NCBI GenBank assembly: GCA_946540705.1
Contig: CAMNJD010000241.1
Span: 1 to 8,315, forward strand
Length of the DNA stretch: 8,315 bases
DNA from: an uncultured Ruminococcus sp.
GTDB lineage: Bacteria > Bacillota > Clostridia > Oscillospirales > Ruminococcaceae
Direction of reading: 5' to 3'
Shown: positions 1 through 6,386 of the stretch, piece by piece
Numbering within the stretch: the first letter of the stretch is position 1
Layout: each line of letters starts with the position of its first letter
Notes under the pieces: model-generated
Seen by the model: the letters and a program-made list of their open reading frames with translations, nothing else
Told to the model about the DNA's origin: nothing
Databases searched by the model: none
Program-made: the position numbers and the translations under genes

Positions 1-47
1 TCCTCGCCGAGATTCCCGGTTTTGCGTTTATTTGCCTTGCCGGTCAT
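1..47 (-). CDS. yraN: YraN family (UPF0102) protein, N-terminal fragment
   Basis: Only the first 15 codons lie in the window; the gene continues beyond base 1. Reading leftward from ATG at 47-45 the peptide is MTGKANKRKTGNLGE, followed by a codon starting GA (Asp or Glu). Known of the family: YraN proteins are small nuclease-fold proteins of unsettled role that start with an Asn-Lys/Gly-x-x-Gly-Glu signature, and the gene commonly follows rnhB. Seen here: the N-K-R-K-x-G-N-x-G-E pattern fits, and the start lies inside the rnhB end with a 20-bp overlap, so translation is probably coupled. No strong Shine-Dalgarno site precedes the ATG, which also suggests coupling. The call rests on a short stretch plus gene order. 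Confidence 0.6.
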   Translation of the reverse strand, partial: MTGKANKRKTGNLGE

Positions 48-660
48 AGTATTTTTTGAGGAAAGACGGTCTGTGTGCGGGGCAGGGGCCGTACTGTTCG
101 ATCGCGGCATAATGCGCCTTGGTTCCGTAGCCCTTGTGTGCCGCGAAGCCGTACTGCGGATACTGTTCATCCAGCGCTCTGAGTGCCGCGTCACGGGCAG
201 TCTTTGCCAGGACGGATGCTGCGGCAATGCTTGCCGACTTTGCATCGCCGTGAACGAGCGTTCCGACGGGCATCGGCAGAACCGGCGGTTGATTGCCGTC
301 TGTGAGAACAAAACCGGGCTGAATTTCCAGTCCTTCGACGGCGCGGTGCATGGCCAGCAGCGCCGCCTGCAAAATATTGATCCGCTCGATCTCCCCGACC
401 GTCGCATACGCGACATTCCACGCGAGCGCCTGTGCCCTGATGACCGGCGCCAGCTCCTCGCGGCGGGCTTCCGAGAGCTTTTTGCTGTCGTTCAGCCCCG
501 GGATTTCAACGCCGGGCGGCAGGATGACGGCAGCCGCATAGACATCGCCCGCAAGGGGGCCTCTGCCGGCTTCATCGACCCCGCAGAACACCGGGAAATG
601 CTCCCGCACCTCTGCGTCAAAATCGAACAGCTCCTTGTAAATTTTCAGTGCTCTTGCCAT
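28..660 (-). CDS. rnhB: ribonuclease HII
   Basis: Cytoplasmic endonuclease that cuts the RNA strand of RNA-DNA hybrids and removes single ribonucleotides misincorporated in DNA. The 210-residue protein is of normal family length. The first catalytic block GVDEAGRGPLAG spans residues 27-38, with the metal-binding acids D29 and E30 and the GRG substrate-recognition motif at 32-34. The LNDSKKL block is at 56-62. The remaining acids are D121 in LTDGN and D139 in HGDAKSASIAAASVLAK (residues 137-153), followed by the conserved R156-D157. All four catalytic acids are therefore present. The start is supported by AGGAGG at 671-676, 10 nt before the ATG. It lies 22 nt after the DUF3592-type gene and overlaps yraN by 20 bp, so it is an internal operon gene. 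Confidence 0.97.
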   Translation of the reverse strand: MARALKIYKELFDFDAEVREHFPVFCGVDEAGRGPLAGDVYAAAVILPPGVEIPGLNDSKKLSEARREELAPVIRAQALAWNVAYATVGEIERINILQAALLAMHRAVEGLEIQPGFVLTDGNQPPVLPMPVGTLVHGDAKSASIAAASVLAKTARDAALRALDEQYPQYGFAAHKGYGTKAHYAAIEQYGPCPAHRPSFLKKYYDRQGK

Positions 661-682
661 ATGCAGCGCACCTCCTGTTTCG

Positions 683-1171
683 TCAGTGAATCTTCATCAC
701 ACTGTCGATATCCGCGTAATAGTTATCATAATTCTCCTGATCGACATACACGCGCACCTGTCTGCCGGTGAGCATCGGTGTCGGGTCGGTCATGAGGATG
801 CCGCTCCGGAAGACATGCACCATACCCAGCGGGTCGGTGAACTGAAACTGCGCACGGTAAGGGTTCTGTCCGTTGACGGTAACGCTCGTATCGAGGCTGG
901 CGCCGGCAAAATCGGCCATGATATAGTTTCCGGCTGCAATCAGTGCCTTGATGCGGCTGTTTTTCTGCACCGTCAGGAACAGGAACAGGATTCCGAGCAC
1001 CAGAAACAGTCCGCCGGTGCCGCAGAATACGCCCTTGAATGCGAGCGCCGAGCCCTCAATCTTTTCTGCGGGGATGAGAATGCCGAGCACCAGAAACAGC
1101 AGTCCGATCGGTGCGAAAATGAGTCCGATCAGCCCGAGCACGCCGAGCTTTGGCTTATAATTTGTTTCCAT
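683..1171 (-). CDS. small membrane protein, DUF3592 type
   Basis: A 162-residue protein of unknown function. Two hydrophobic segments, about residues 9-34 and 45-68, form a membrane hairpin. A soluble C-terminal part (about 69-162) carries a β-rich pattern: a V-x-V-N-G-x-x-P-Y-R segment, then F-x-D-x-x-G, then G-R-x-V-x-V-Y-V-D near the end. This layout (membrane segments plus a small domain with a GR-V-VYVDP-like strand) matches what is known of DUF3592 proteins, although here both helices precede the domain. It begins 6 nt after the rbgA stop, and its ribosome site AAGGAGAC lies inside the last rbgA codons, so it is co-translated with rbgA. The gene is not a usual member of the rbgA-rnhB pair. 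The family assignment is from pattern memory and moderately sure; no function is claimed. Confidence 0.7.
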   Translation of the reverse strand: METNYKPKLGVLGLIGLIFAPIGLLFLVLGILIPAEKIEGSALAFKGVFCGTGGLFLVLGILFLFLTVQKNSRIKALIAAGNYIMADFAGASLDTSVTVNGQNPYRAQFQFTDPLGMVHVFRSGILMTDPTPMLTGRQVRVYVDQENYDNYYADIDSVMKIH

Positions 1172-1177
1172 AGCTGT

Positions 1178-2044
1178 TCAGTCTCCTTCCGGCTTTTCCA
1201 GTGAGATCCGGCCGAGCTTTGCGCCGCGGAATTCATCGAGCAGCGTGATTGCGGCACGTTCGGTATTCGGGATGCCGCCCGGGAGCAGCATGCCGCGGTT
1301 TTTCGCCATGCGTTCGAGCAGTTCAAAGCCCTCTCCGCCGGTGTCCGGGCCGATCTGATAACGCTCTGCGAGCGCCTGCGGATAACGCGCATGCAGCAGC
1401 GACATCAGTCTTGCCGCGAGCGCTTCCTTGTCGAGAATATCATCGCGGACAGCGCCGGTCAGGGCGAGCCGCACCGCGACCTCCTGATCGTCGAGCTTCG
1501 GCCAGAGCACACCCGGTGTATCGAGCAGCTCCACGCCGTCCGCTGTCTTGATCCATTGCTGTGTGCGGGTGACGCCTGCGCGGTCCTCCGCCTTTGCACG
1601 TTTTCCGCCTGCGAGGCGGTTGATGAGTGAGGATTTCCCGACATTCGGGATGCCGAGGATCATGACGCGGATTGGTCTGCCCTTCATGCCCTTTGCTTCA
1701 TATTTTGCGAGCTGATCCTTCAGCAGCGTGCGCAGGGCCGGCGCAAACTGCCGGATGCCCTTGCCGGCCTTGGAATCCGCCGTGATGACGGCACAGCCGG
1801 TTTTCCGGAAATACCGGATCCACTGCTGCGTGACGTCCGGGTCGGCGATATCCGCTTTGTTGAGGATGACAAGCCGCGGCTTTTTGCCGGTGAGCCTTGC
1901 CAGCTCCGGATTCCGGCTGCTTAAGGGGAGTCTTGCGTCCAGCAGCTCCGCAGCGGCATCGACCAGCGGCAGACTTTTCGCGATCATGCGGCGGGTCTTT
2001 GCCATATGACCGGGGAACCACTGGATATCCTTCATATCTTCCAT
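1178..2044 (-). CDS. rbgA: ribosome biogenesis GTPase RbgA (YlqF)
   Basis: A circularly permuted GTPase that binds the immature 50S subunit and is needed for late assembly in Bacillus subtilis. The 288-residue protein opens with the family hallmark IQWFPGHMAK at residues 7-16. The GTPase motifs run in permuted order: G4 as LNKAD near 61-65, G1 (P-loop) as GIPNVGKSS near 135-143, G3 as DTPG near 176-179. A C-terminal helical domain follows, with GxxLPGGxxN and GRISLEKP near the end, matching the B. subtilis protein through its whole length. The start at 2044 is the first ATG after an in-frame stop. Its nearest good ribosome site (AAGGAG at 2060-2065) is about 15 nt away, longer than ideal. The second ATG (residue 4) would be farther still. 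The gene follows lepB by 43 nt. Confidence 0.97.
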   Translation of the reverse strand: MEDMKDIQWFPGHMAKTRRMIAKSLPLVDAAAELLDARLPLSSRNPELARLTGKKPRLVILNKADIADPDVTQQWIRYFRKTGCAVITADSKAGKGIRQFAPALRTLLKDQLAKYEAKGMKGRPIRVMILGIPNVGKSSLINRLAGGKRAKAEDRAGVTRTQQWIKTADGVELLDTPGVLWPKLDDQEVAVRLALTGAVRDDILDKEALAARLMSLLHARYPQALAERYQIGPDTGGEGFELLERMAKNRGMLLPGGIPNTERAAITLLDEFRGAKLGRISLEKPEGD

Positions 2045-2087
2045 TTGCTTTCCGATTCACTCCTTGTCTGCCGGTCAGGCGGCCGGA

Positions 2088-3026
2088 TCACTCCACGGTG
2101 CCGAATTTCGAGAACGGCGAGATCCGCAGAATGACCTTGCCGATGATGTTCTTCTCCGGGACGAGGCCGACCTCCGGATTGCGGCTGTCCTTTGAGACGG
2201 AGCGGTGATCGCCCAGCACAAAGACATAGCCCTCCGGCACGGTCAGCGGATAATTGAGCGCGCCGTCGTCGCGGGTCGTGGGGTCTGCGGTATAGCTCTC
2301 ATCGAGGCGCTTGCCGTCCACATAGACAGAGCCCTCCTCGGTATTGAGATCGACGACCTGACCGCTCTTTGCGATCAGCCGCTTGACGATATCCTTCTCC
2401 GAGCCGTCCTGCTCAATGCCGCGTCCTTTGTAGACCTCGCCCTGTCCGTCGATCATATAGCCGCCGTCATTCCGGATGATCAGAATGTCGCCCGGGTCAT
2501 AGTCATGCGTGAAGCGGGAGACCAGCAGGCGGTCGTCCTCCTTCAGGGTCGGCTCCATCGAGGCACCCTCGACATTTGCGATGCAGAGCAGGAATGTGAA
2601 CACCAGCATGACCACGAATACCGAAGTCAGCACAGATTCGATCAGGTCAAGCACATCGCCGAGAAAGGCCTTTGCCGAACCGCTGTTCTCCTCATCTGCA
2701 TCATCTGTACTGCTTTCGGGCTTGCTGCCCTCTGCGGCACCGTCCCCGGGCTGAGCAGGGGAGTCCTCCTCCTGCCCGGCATCTGCTGTTTTTGCGCTGC
2801 TGTCCGCGTCCCCGTCCGCATCGGCTGAGCCGGATTCTGCGGCGGGGGTGCTGTCTCCGTTTTCCGCAGCGGGTTCTGCGGGCTGACTTTGCGCAGTTTC
2901 CGCGAGGATCTGTTCCAGACGCGCATCGGCGTCTGCTTCAGGTGTTGTCTGTTCAGGTATTGTCTGCTCTGAGGGCTGCTGTGCAGCCTCCGTTTCGGGA
3001 GCAGTCTGTTCAGAATGCTCTGTCAT
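2088..3026 (-). CDS. lepB: type I signal peptidase with long acidic N-terminal tail
   Basis: Membrane serine protease of family S26 that removes signal peptides from exported proteins outside the membrane. The 312-residue protein is long for a Firmicute enzyme because residues 1-118 are a low-complexity tail rich in Glu, Asp, Ala, Ser, Pro and Gln (by hand count about 31 acidic against 4 basic residues in the first 120). One membrane helix spans about 131-150. Catalytic Ser156 is in GASMEPTL (154-161) and catalytic Lys215 in VKRLIAK (214-220). Box E reads GDHRSVSKDSR (272-282), with His where most family members have Asn. The start is supported by GGGAGG 8 nt upstream. The tail should be cytoplasmic. 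It is the second of two tandem signal peptidase genes, 38 nt after the other, and probably arose by duplication. Confidence 0.94.
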   Translation of the reverse strand: MTEHSEQTAPETEAAQQPSEQTIPEQTTPEADADARLEQILAETAQSQPAEPAAENGDSTPAAESGSADADGDADSSAKTADAGQEEDSPAQPGDGAAEGSKPESSTDDADEENSGSAKAFLGDVLDLIESVLTSVFVVMLVFTFLLCIANVEGASMEPTLKEDDRLLVSRFTHDYDPGDILIIRNDGGYMIDGQGEVYKGRGIEQDGSEKDIVKRLIAKSGQVVDLNTEEGSVYVDGKRLDESYTADPTTRDDGALNYPLTVPEGYVFVLGDHRSVSKDSRNPEVGLVPEKNIIGKVILRISPFSKFGTVE

Positions 3027-3064
3027 GCGGCATCCCTCCCTTATTCCGTATCAAAAAAGTTGCT

Positions 3065-3712
3065 TCACCATAGGAGTGCGAAGCGGTCAAACCACGATTT
3101 GCAGTGTTCCGATTCCCGCCCGTAGCGCAGGATCGCGACACCGAGTACCTCATCCTCCGGGATCAGGCCGACGGCGGGGCTGCGGCTGTCGGTGCTGCCC
3201 AGGCGGTTATCGCCCATCACGAACAGATAGCCCTCCGGTATGCGGAACGGATATGTGAATGCGCCGTCATTGCGGGTCGTGAGTGCTTTGATATAGGGCT
3301 CATCGAGCTGTTTGCCGTCCACGGCGACCGTGCCGGTATCAAAATCAATATCAATTTCCTGTCCGCCTTTGGCGATCAGGCGTTTGACGAGCACGATATT
3401 CAAACCGTCCGTGCCGTACAGGACGGTTTCGGCATCGTCGGCGAACAGCGCGCTGTCGTGGTCGTCGATCACGACGATATCGCCGTTGTCGGGCTCTGCG
3501 AGCGAGGTCAGGATCAGAAGCTGATCCTTATTGTACAGTGTCGGCTCCATGGACGAGCCGTCCACCGTGACCGGCCGCAGCAGATAGGTAAAGATCAGCA
3601 GAAAAATAAAGATCGTGATGACTGCTGCCTCGATGACATCGAGCATATCGCCGAAAAACGAGAAGCCCTCATTCGGCTGCTTTTTTGCAGCAGCACCGGC
3701 TTGTTCTTCCAT
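3065..3712 (-). CDS. lepB: type I signal peptidase, compact paralogue
   Basis: Family S26 signal peptidase that cleaves signal peptides of exported proteins at the outer face of the membrane. From ATG at 3712 the protein has 215 residues. One membrane helix spans about 27-46, preceded by an F-x-GD-x-LD-x-IE segment shared with the neighbouring paralogue. Catalytic Ser54 lies in GSSMEPTL (52-59), catalytic Lys110 in VKRLIAK (109-115), and box E is the canonical GDNRLGSTDSR (167-177). The reading frame stays open upstream to a TTG at 3811, but that extension would run through the rplS terminator. GAGGA 6 nt before the 3712 ATG is a well-placed ribosome site, so I choose the shorter form. It ends in WFDRFALLW, an unusually aromatic tail. 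No convincing promoter lies between the terminator and this gene, so it may depend on read-through from rplS. Confidence 0.95.
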   Translation of the reverse strand: MEEQAGAAAKKQPNEGFSFFGDMLDVIEAAVITIFIFLLIFTYLLRPVTVDGSSMEPTLYNKDQLLILTSLAEPDNGDIVVIDDHDSALFADDAETVLYGTDGLNIVLVKRLIAKGGQEIDIDFDTGTVAVDGKQLDEPYIKALTTRNDGAFTYPFRIPEGYLFVMGDNRLGSTDSRSPAVGLIPEDEVLGVAILRYGRESEHCKSWFDRFALLW

Positions 3713-3766
3713 AAACAATCCTCTTTTCCGCCCCGGAGAGCTGGAAGTAATATTTTTGCGGAGTAT

Positions 3767-3798
3767 AAACAAAAGGGGGACTGCGCCAGTCCCCCTTT
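3767..3798 (-). terminator. intrinsic terminator after rplS
   Basis: On the minus strand, 13 nt past the rplS stop, a perfect hairpin has arms AAAGGGGGACT (3788-3798) and AGTCCCCCTTT (3772-3782). They form 11 base pairs, plus one further G-C pair in the short GGCGC loop. It is followed by TTTTGTTT, giving the U-rich tract. It falls inside the spurious N-terminal extension of the downstream signal peptidase, which supports that gene's shorter start. The plus strand also has a short T run after the hairpin, but no plus-strand gene ends here. Confidence 0.9.
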
Positions 3799-3811
3799 CG
3801 CTTGTTTGCAA

Positions 3812-4156
3812 TCAACGAACCAGTCCCTTGACCTTTGCCGCTTTTCCGACTCTGCCGCGCAGATAGTAGAGCTTTGCTCTGCGCACAACGCCTTTGCGGA
3901 CGATCTCGACCTTGTCAACAGCCGGGGAATGAACCGGGAACACACGCTCGATGCCGACACCGTGCGCAACTCTGCGGACGGTAAAGGTCTCGCTGATGCC
4001 GCCGTGCTTCTTCGCGATGACGGTGCCCTCGAAGACCTGGATACGGCTCTTGTCGCCTTCCTGAATGCGGACATGCACCTTTACGGTGTCACCGACATTG
4101 ATCTCCGGCACATTTTCCTTCATGCTGGACTTGCTGATTTGCTCCAGTGCGTTCAT
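3812..4156 (-). CDS. rplS: 50S ribosomal protein L19
   Basis: Structural protein of the large ribosomal subunit located at the 30S-50S interface. The 114-residue length is normal for the family. Recognisable segments are the N-terminal PEINVGDTVKVHVRIQEG (residues about 17-34), then RIQVFEGTVIAKKHGG and the classic FTVRRVAHGVGIERVFPVHS stretch in the middle, and a basic C-terminal end with RRAKLYYLRGRVGKAA. The start is firm: AAGGAGG at 4166-4172 lies 9 nt before the ATG. The gene has its own promoter, a long structured leader and its own terminator, so it can be expressed as a single-gene transcript, with downstream genes reached by read-through. In many Firmicutes trmD sits immediately upstream; here the upstream neighbour is a dockerin-bearing GH5 gene. 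Confidence 0.98.
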   Translation of the reverse strand: MNALEQISKSSMKENVPEINVGDTVKVHVRIQEGDKSRIQVFEGTVIAKKHGGISETFTVRRVAHGVGIERVFPVHSPAVDKVEIVRKGVVRRAKLYYLRGRVGKAAKVKGLVR

Positions 4157-4373
4157 TTGAGAATTCCTCCTTGAATTGTTTACGGATGTTCATACATCGC
4201 CCTGCGGCAAGCCGCCTGTGGGAATTCCCTCCGATCATATCAGCGCAGGAGGGGCATATGCAGCGGACCACCCATTTGTCAGAATGTATTGCAGATCACA
4301 GAAAACACGCGGTTTTGCGCATCTGCACGGCATCTTGACCTCGCCTGTCAAGTGCAGGCGGATATTCAAATGC
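4157..4373 (-). promoter_or_regulatory. rplS 5' leader, candidate cis-regulatory RNA
   Basis: From the predicted transcription start near 4373 to the rplS ATG lie about 217 nt without a convincing gene. The minus-strand RNA can form several hairpins. One pairs CTGCACTTGAC (4347-4357) with GTCAA (4335-4339) and GTGCAG (4323-4328). A competing one pairs GCAGAT (4321-4326) with ATCTGC (4291-4296) and stacks an AAAAC/GTTTT stem inside. They share bases 4323-4326, so they exclude each other. Nearer the gene, CCCCTCCT (4247-4254) can pair with GGAGGG (4227-4232) or with the AGGAGG of the rplS ribosome site. Known: L19 mRNA leaders with autoregulatory structure are described in low-GC Gram-positives. 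I could not match this sequence to that model. A 32-codon reading frame (4235-4333) lies inside. Confidence 0.5.
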
Positions 4374-4379
4374 TGTACT

Positions 4380-4408
4380 ATTATATCACATTTCGCCGCA
4401 AAATGCAA
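4380..4408 (-). promoter_or_regulatory. promoter of rplS (vegetative type, extended -10)
   Basis: On the minus strand a perfect TATAAT (4380-4385) is preceded by TGA, giving an extended -10. TTGCAT (4403-4408) lies 17 bp upstream, sharing only the TTG with the -35 consensus. The predicted start is near 4373. The element sits between the GH5 terminator and the rplS leader, the expected place. Confidence 0.8.
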
Positions 4409-4477
4409 GCCCTGCACCGAAAAAAATTTCCGATTCCGCCGCACGGATTTTTGTTGAGAAATCCGGTTTCACGGAAA

Positions 4478-4505
4478 AGAGGCTCCCGCCGGAGCAGGAG
4501 CCTCT
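4478..4505 (-). terminator. intrinsic terminator after the GH5 gene
   Basis: The hairpin arms AGAGGCTCC (4478-4486) and GGAGCCTCT (4497-4505) form 9 base pairs around a 10-nt loop. On the minus strand the stem is followed by TTTTCC, a short U tract. It begins 16 nt past the GH5 stop codon. A second, weaker 7-bp hairpin (4444-4450 with 4459-4465) follows before the rplS promoter. Together they separate the GH5 transcript from rplS. Confidence 0.8.
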
Positions 4506-4521
4506 GAAAAGATCACTGAGA

Positions 4522-6327
4522 TTATCCGCGGTTTGCGGCGCCTGCCATCAGACCCTCAAGGAGCTTGGGGTATCTGACGGTCAGGGAGCTGCGCTCGATC
4601 AGACCGAGGTTTTCAGCACCGACGTTGAATGCGTTGTTGTCCCAGAGGACGCACGGAATGCCGTAGGAATCCGCCTTGGAGACATAGAACTTTGCCCATG
4701 CCGCACGGGTATCCTCGTTGTTGCGGTTGGAAGCGCCGAACTCGTCGATGATGACCGGGATGCCTTTGTTGAGGTATGCATTCTTCAGACGCTCAAGCAC
4801 CTGAATGATGTCGTTGCCGCCGTTGCTTTCGCTCCAGTCAGCAGTGCCGTTCTCATCCAGTGCGAAGCTATACGGTGTGTAGGCATGTGCCTCGGCGATG
4901 ATGTGATCGTCATTGGGCATCACGACGCCTGCGAGCGTTGCAGCATCAGCATTTGCAGCGTAGGAGGGCATCATGACGAAACGTTTTGCGTTGTTGCCGC
5001 CTGCCTTGCGGATCGCGCCCAGTGCTGCTGCATTGAGCTTGTTGACGCAGTCCATTGCATCCTTGCAGTCCGCGCTGCCGGAGTCGATCCACCACTCATT
5101 TCTGTGGCCGATCAGACGCGGCTCATTCATCGTCTCGAAGATCAGGTGGTTGTCATACGCCTCGAAGCGCTCGGAGACCTGCGACCAGACGGAGGTGACG
5201 AACTTCTCGGACTGTGCATAGTGTGCAGAATCCGGATAGAAGTACGGATAGTTTGCCTGAGAGTTGTCGTGGTGGATATTCAGGATGACATACATGCCGT
5301 CGTCGATCGCGTAGTCAACGACCTCCTGCACGCGGTTCATCCAGTCGTCGTTGATTTTGTAGGTGCTGTTGTCCATCTTTGCACCCCACGATACCGGAAT
5401 ACGGACGGTATTGAAGCCGGACTCCTTGACCTTGTCAATCAGTGCCTTGGTGGTAACGGGGTTGCCCCACATTGTCTCATACTGGGTCGGGCTGTTCTTG
5501 ATGTAGTTCGGATCCTGTGCATCGAAGGAGTTGCCGAGGTTCCAGCCGATCTTGATGTGCTTGACGAATTCCGCAGCAGTCTCGTCGCTGGAGACAGCGT
5601 TGAAGCTGCCGTTCATGACGCCGCGCTTGAGCAGGGTCAGGTCAGCGGCATTCAGTCTGCCGTTGCGGTCGAGGTCGCCGTTCTGGCCTGCGGTGAGGTC
5701 ACCCTTTGCGGCGAGGTAATCGGCCAGTGCGAAGATATCCTTGCCGTCAACGGTCTTGTCGTCATTGACGTCGCCCTTGCGGGTCATCATGCCGATCGAG
5801 CCGCCGTCGCCGGTCATAAAGCCGATCGCGTTCAGCGTCATCGTATCGACAGCCGCGCCGTCCTCGCCCCAGATCTGCACATCGAAGGAATCGGTGAGCG
5901 GAGCCTTGTCCGGAATGGAGATCACGACGGTTGCGTGAGCCGCGGCGGTGGTCATCCAGAGGCCGTCGCCGTACCAGGAGACTTCCTCGCCCTCGTCATT
6001 GACAAAAGGCGCGCAGCCGTAGCCGATCGCGGGCATTGCCGCGAGGCCGGAGGATGCATCCATCGACACATCGAGCCAGACCTCCTTGACCGGCTCGTCG
6101 GCGGGAATGCCGAAGTCGCCGACCTTCAGGCTGATGCCGTTTGTTTTCGCTGCGGTGTTGCGGACGATGCTGACGCCCGGATCATAGATCTTGTAGTAAT
6201 TACAGACCTTGATGTCCTTTGCAGTTTCTTCGGCCGCATTGACGGTCGGAACTGCCGATAACGGTGCCAGCAGCATCAGGGCTGCGGTCACCGTGCCGCT
6301 GAGGCGGCGCAGTACTTGCTTGATCAT
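4522..6327 (-). CDS. secreted dockerin-containing GH5 endoglucanase-type glycanase
   Basis: Secreted glycoside hydrolase of family 5 that should cleave β-1,4-glucan or a related plant polysaccharide and dock onto a cellulosome. The protein has 601 residues from ATG 6327, chosen for its AGAGGGG ribosome site 7 nt upstream and because the signal peptide starts right there. The order is: signal peptide about 1-31 (cut near VNA-A); β-rich region about 38-172, perhaps a carbohydrate-binding module, which I cannot assign; type I dockerin about 185-240; GH5 domain about 250-598. The calcium loops are D186/N188/D190/D194/D197 and D218/D220/N222/N226/D229. In the GH5 part, GWNLGNSFDA (261-270), ETMWGNP, TVRIPVSW with R309, IHHD, acid/base E402 in MNEPR, H481/Y483 and nucleophile E529 in IDEFGA are all present. 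The pattern resembles subfamily GH5_4. The internal dockerin is less common than a C-terminal one. It is a single-gene transcript. Confidence 0.93.
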   Translation of the reverse strand: MIKQVLRRLSGTVTAALMLLAPLSAVPTVNAAEETAKDIKVCNYYKIYDPGVSIVRNTAAKTNGISLKVGDFGIPADEPVKEVWLDVSMDASSGLAAMPAIGYGCAPFVNDEGEEVSWYGDGLWMTTAAAHATVVISIPDKAPLTDSFDVQIWGEDGAAVDTMTLNAIGFMTGDGGSIGMMTRKGDVNDDKTVDGKDIFALADYLAAKGDLTAGQNGDLDRNGRLNAADLTLLKRGVMNGSFNAVSSDETAAEFVKHIKIGWNLGNSFDAQDPNYIKNSPTQYETMWGNPVTTKALIDKVKESGFNTVRIPVSWGAKMDNSTYKINDDWMNRVQEVVDYAIDDGMYVILNIHHDNSQANYPYFYPDSAHYAQSEKFVTSVWSQVSERFEAYDNHLIFETMNEPRLIGHRNEWWIDSGSADCKDAMDCVNKLNAAALGAIRKAGGNNAKRFVMMPSYAANADAATLAGVVMPNDDHIIAEAHAYTPYSFALDENGTADWSESNGGNDIIQVLERLKNAYLNKGIPVIIDEFGASNRNNEDTRAAWAKFYVSKADSYGIPCVLWDNNAFNVGAENLGLIERSSLTVRYPKLLEGLMAGAANRG

Positions 6328-6364
6328 GTGAATTCCCCTCTCGAAATTAAGAAATATTGATAAA

Positions 6365-6382
6365 CCGGACAAAAATGTCCAG
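6365..6382 (-). promoter_or_regulatory. inverted repeat at the GH5 transcription start
   Basis: On the minus strand CTGGACA, TTTT, TGTCCGG form a 7-bp stem (one G-T pair) with a 4-nt loop, overlapping the predicted start of transcription near 6380. It could be a 5' mRNA hairpin that protects the transcript, or a repressor operator. The T-rich loop and absence of a following U run argue against a terminator. Confidence 0.45.
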
Positions 6383-6386
6383 TCTC

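Noticed and set aside
3713..3811. 33-residue N-terminal extension of the compact signal peptidase (TTG start at 3811)
   Set aside because: It would begin at the rplS stop and translate through a strong terminator; the ATG at 3712 has a good ribosome site.
3104..4174. 356-codon plus-strand frame across the compact lepB and rplS
   Set aside because: It crosses two recognised genes and the rplS terminator and has no family features or ribosome site.
4885..6261. 458-codon open frame on the plus strand opposite the GH5 gene
   Set aside because: Its product is a Val/Asp/His-rich antisense translation with no domain; the GH5 frame on the other strand has full catalytic and dockerin motifs.
6328..6372. 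15-residue N-terminal extension of the GH5 protein
   Set aside because: It would place a non-signal stretch before the signal peptide and include the AGAGGGG ribosome site of the 6327 start.
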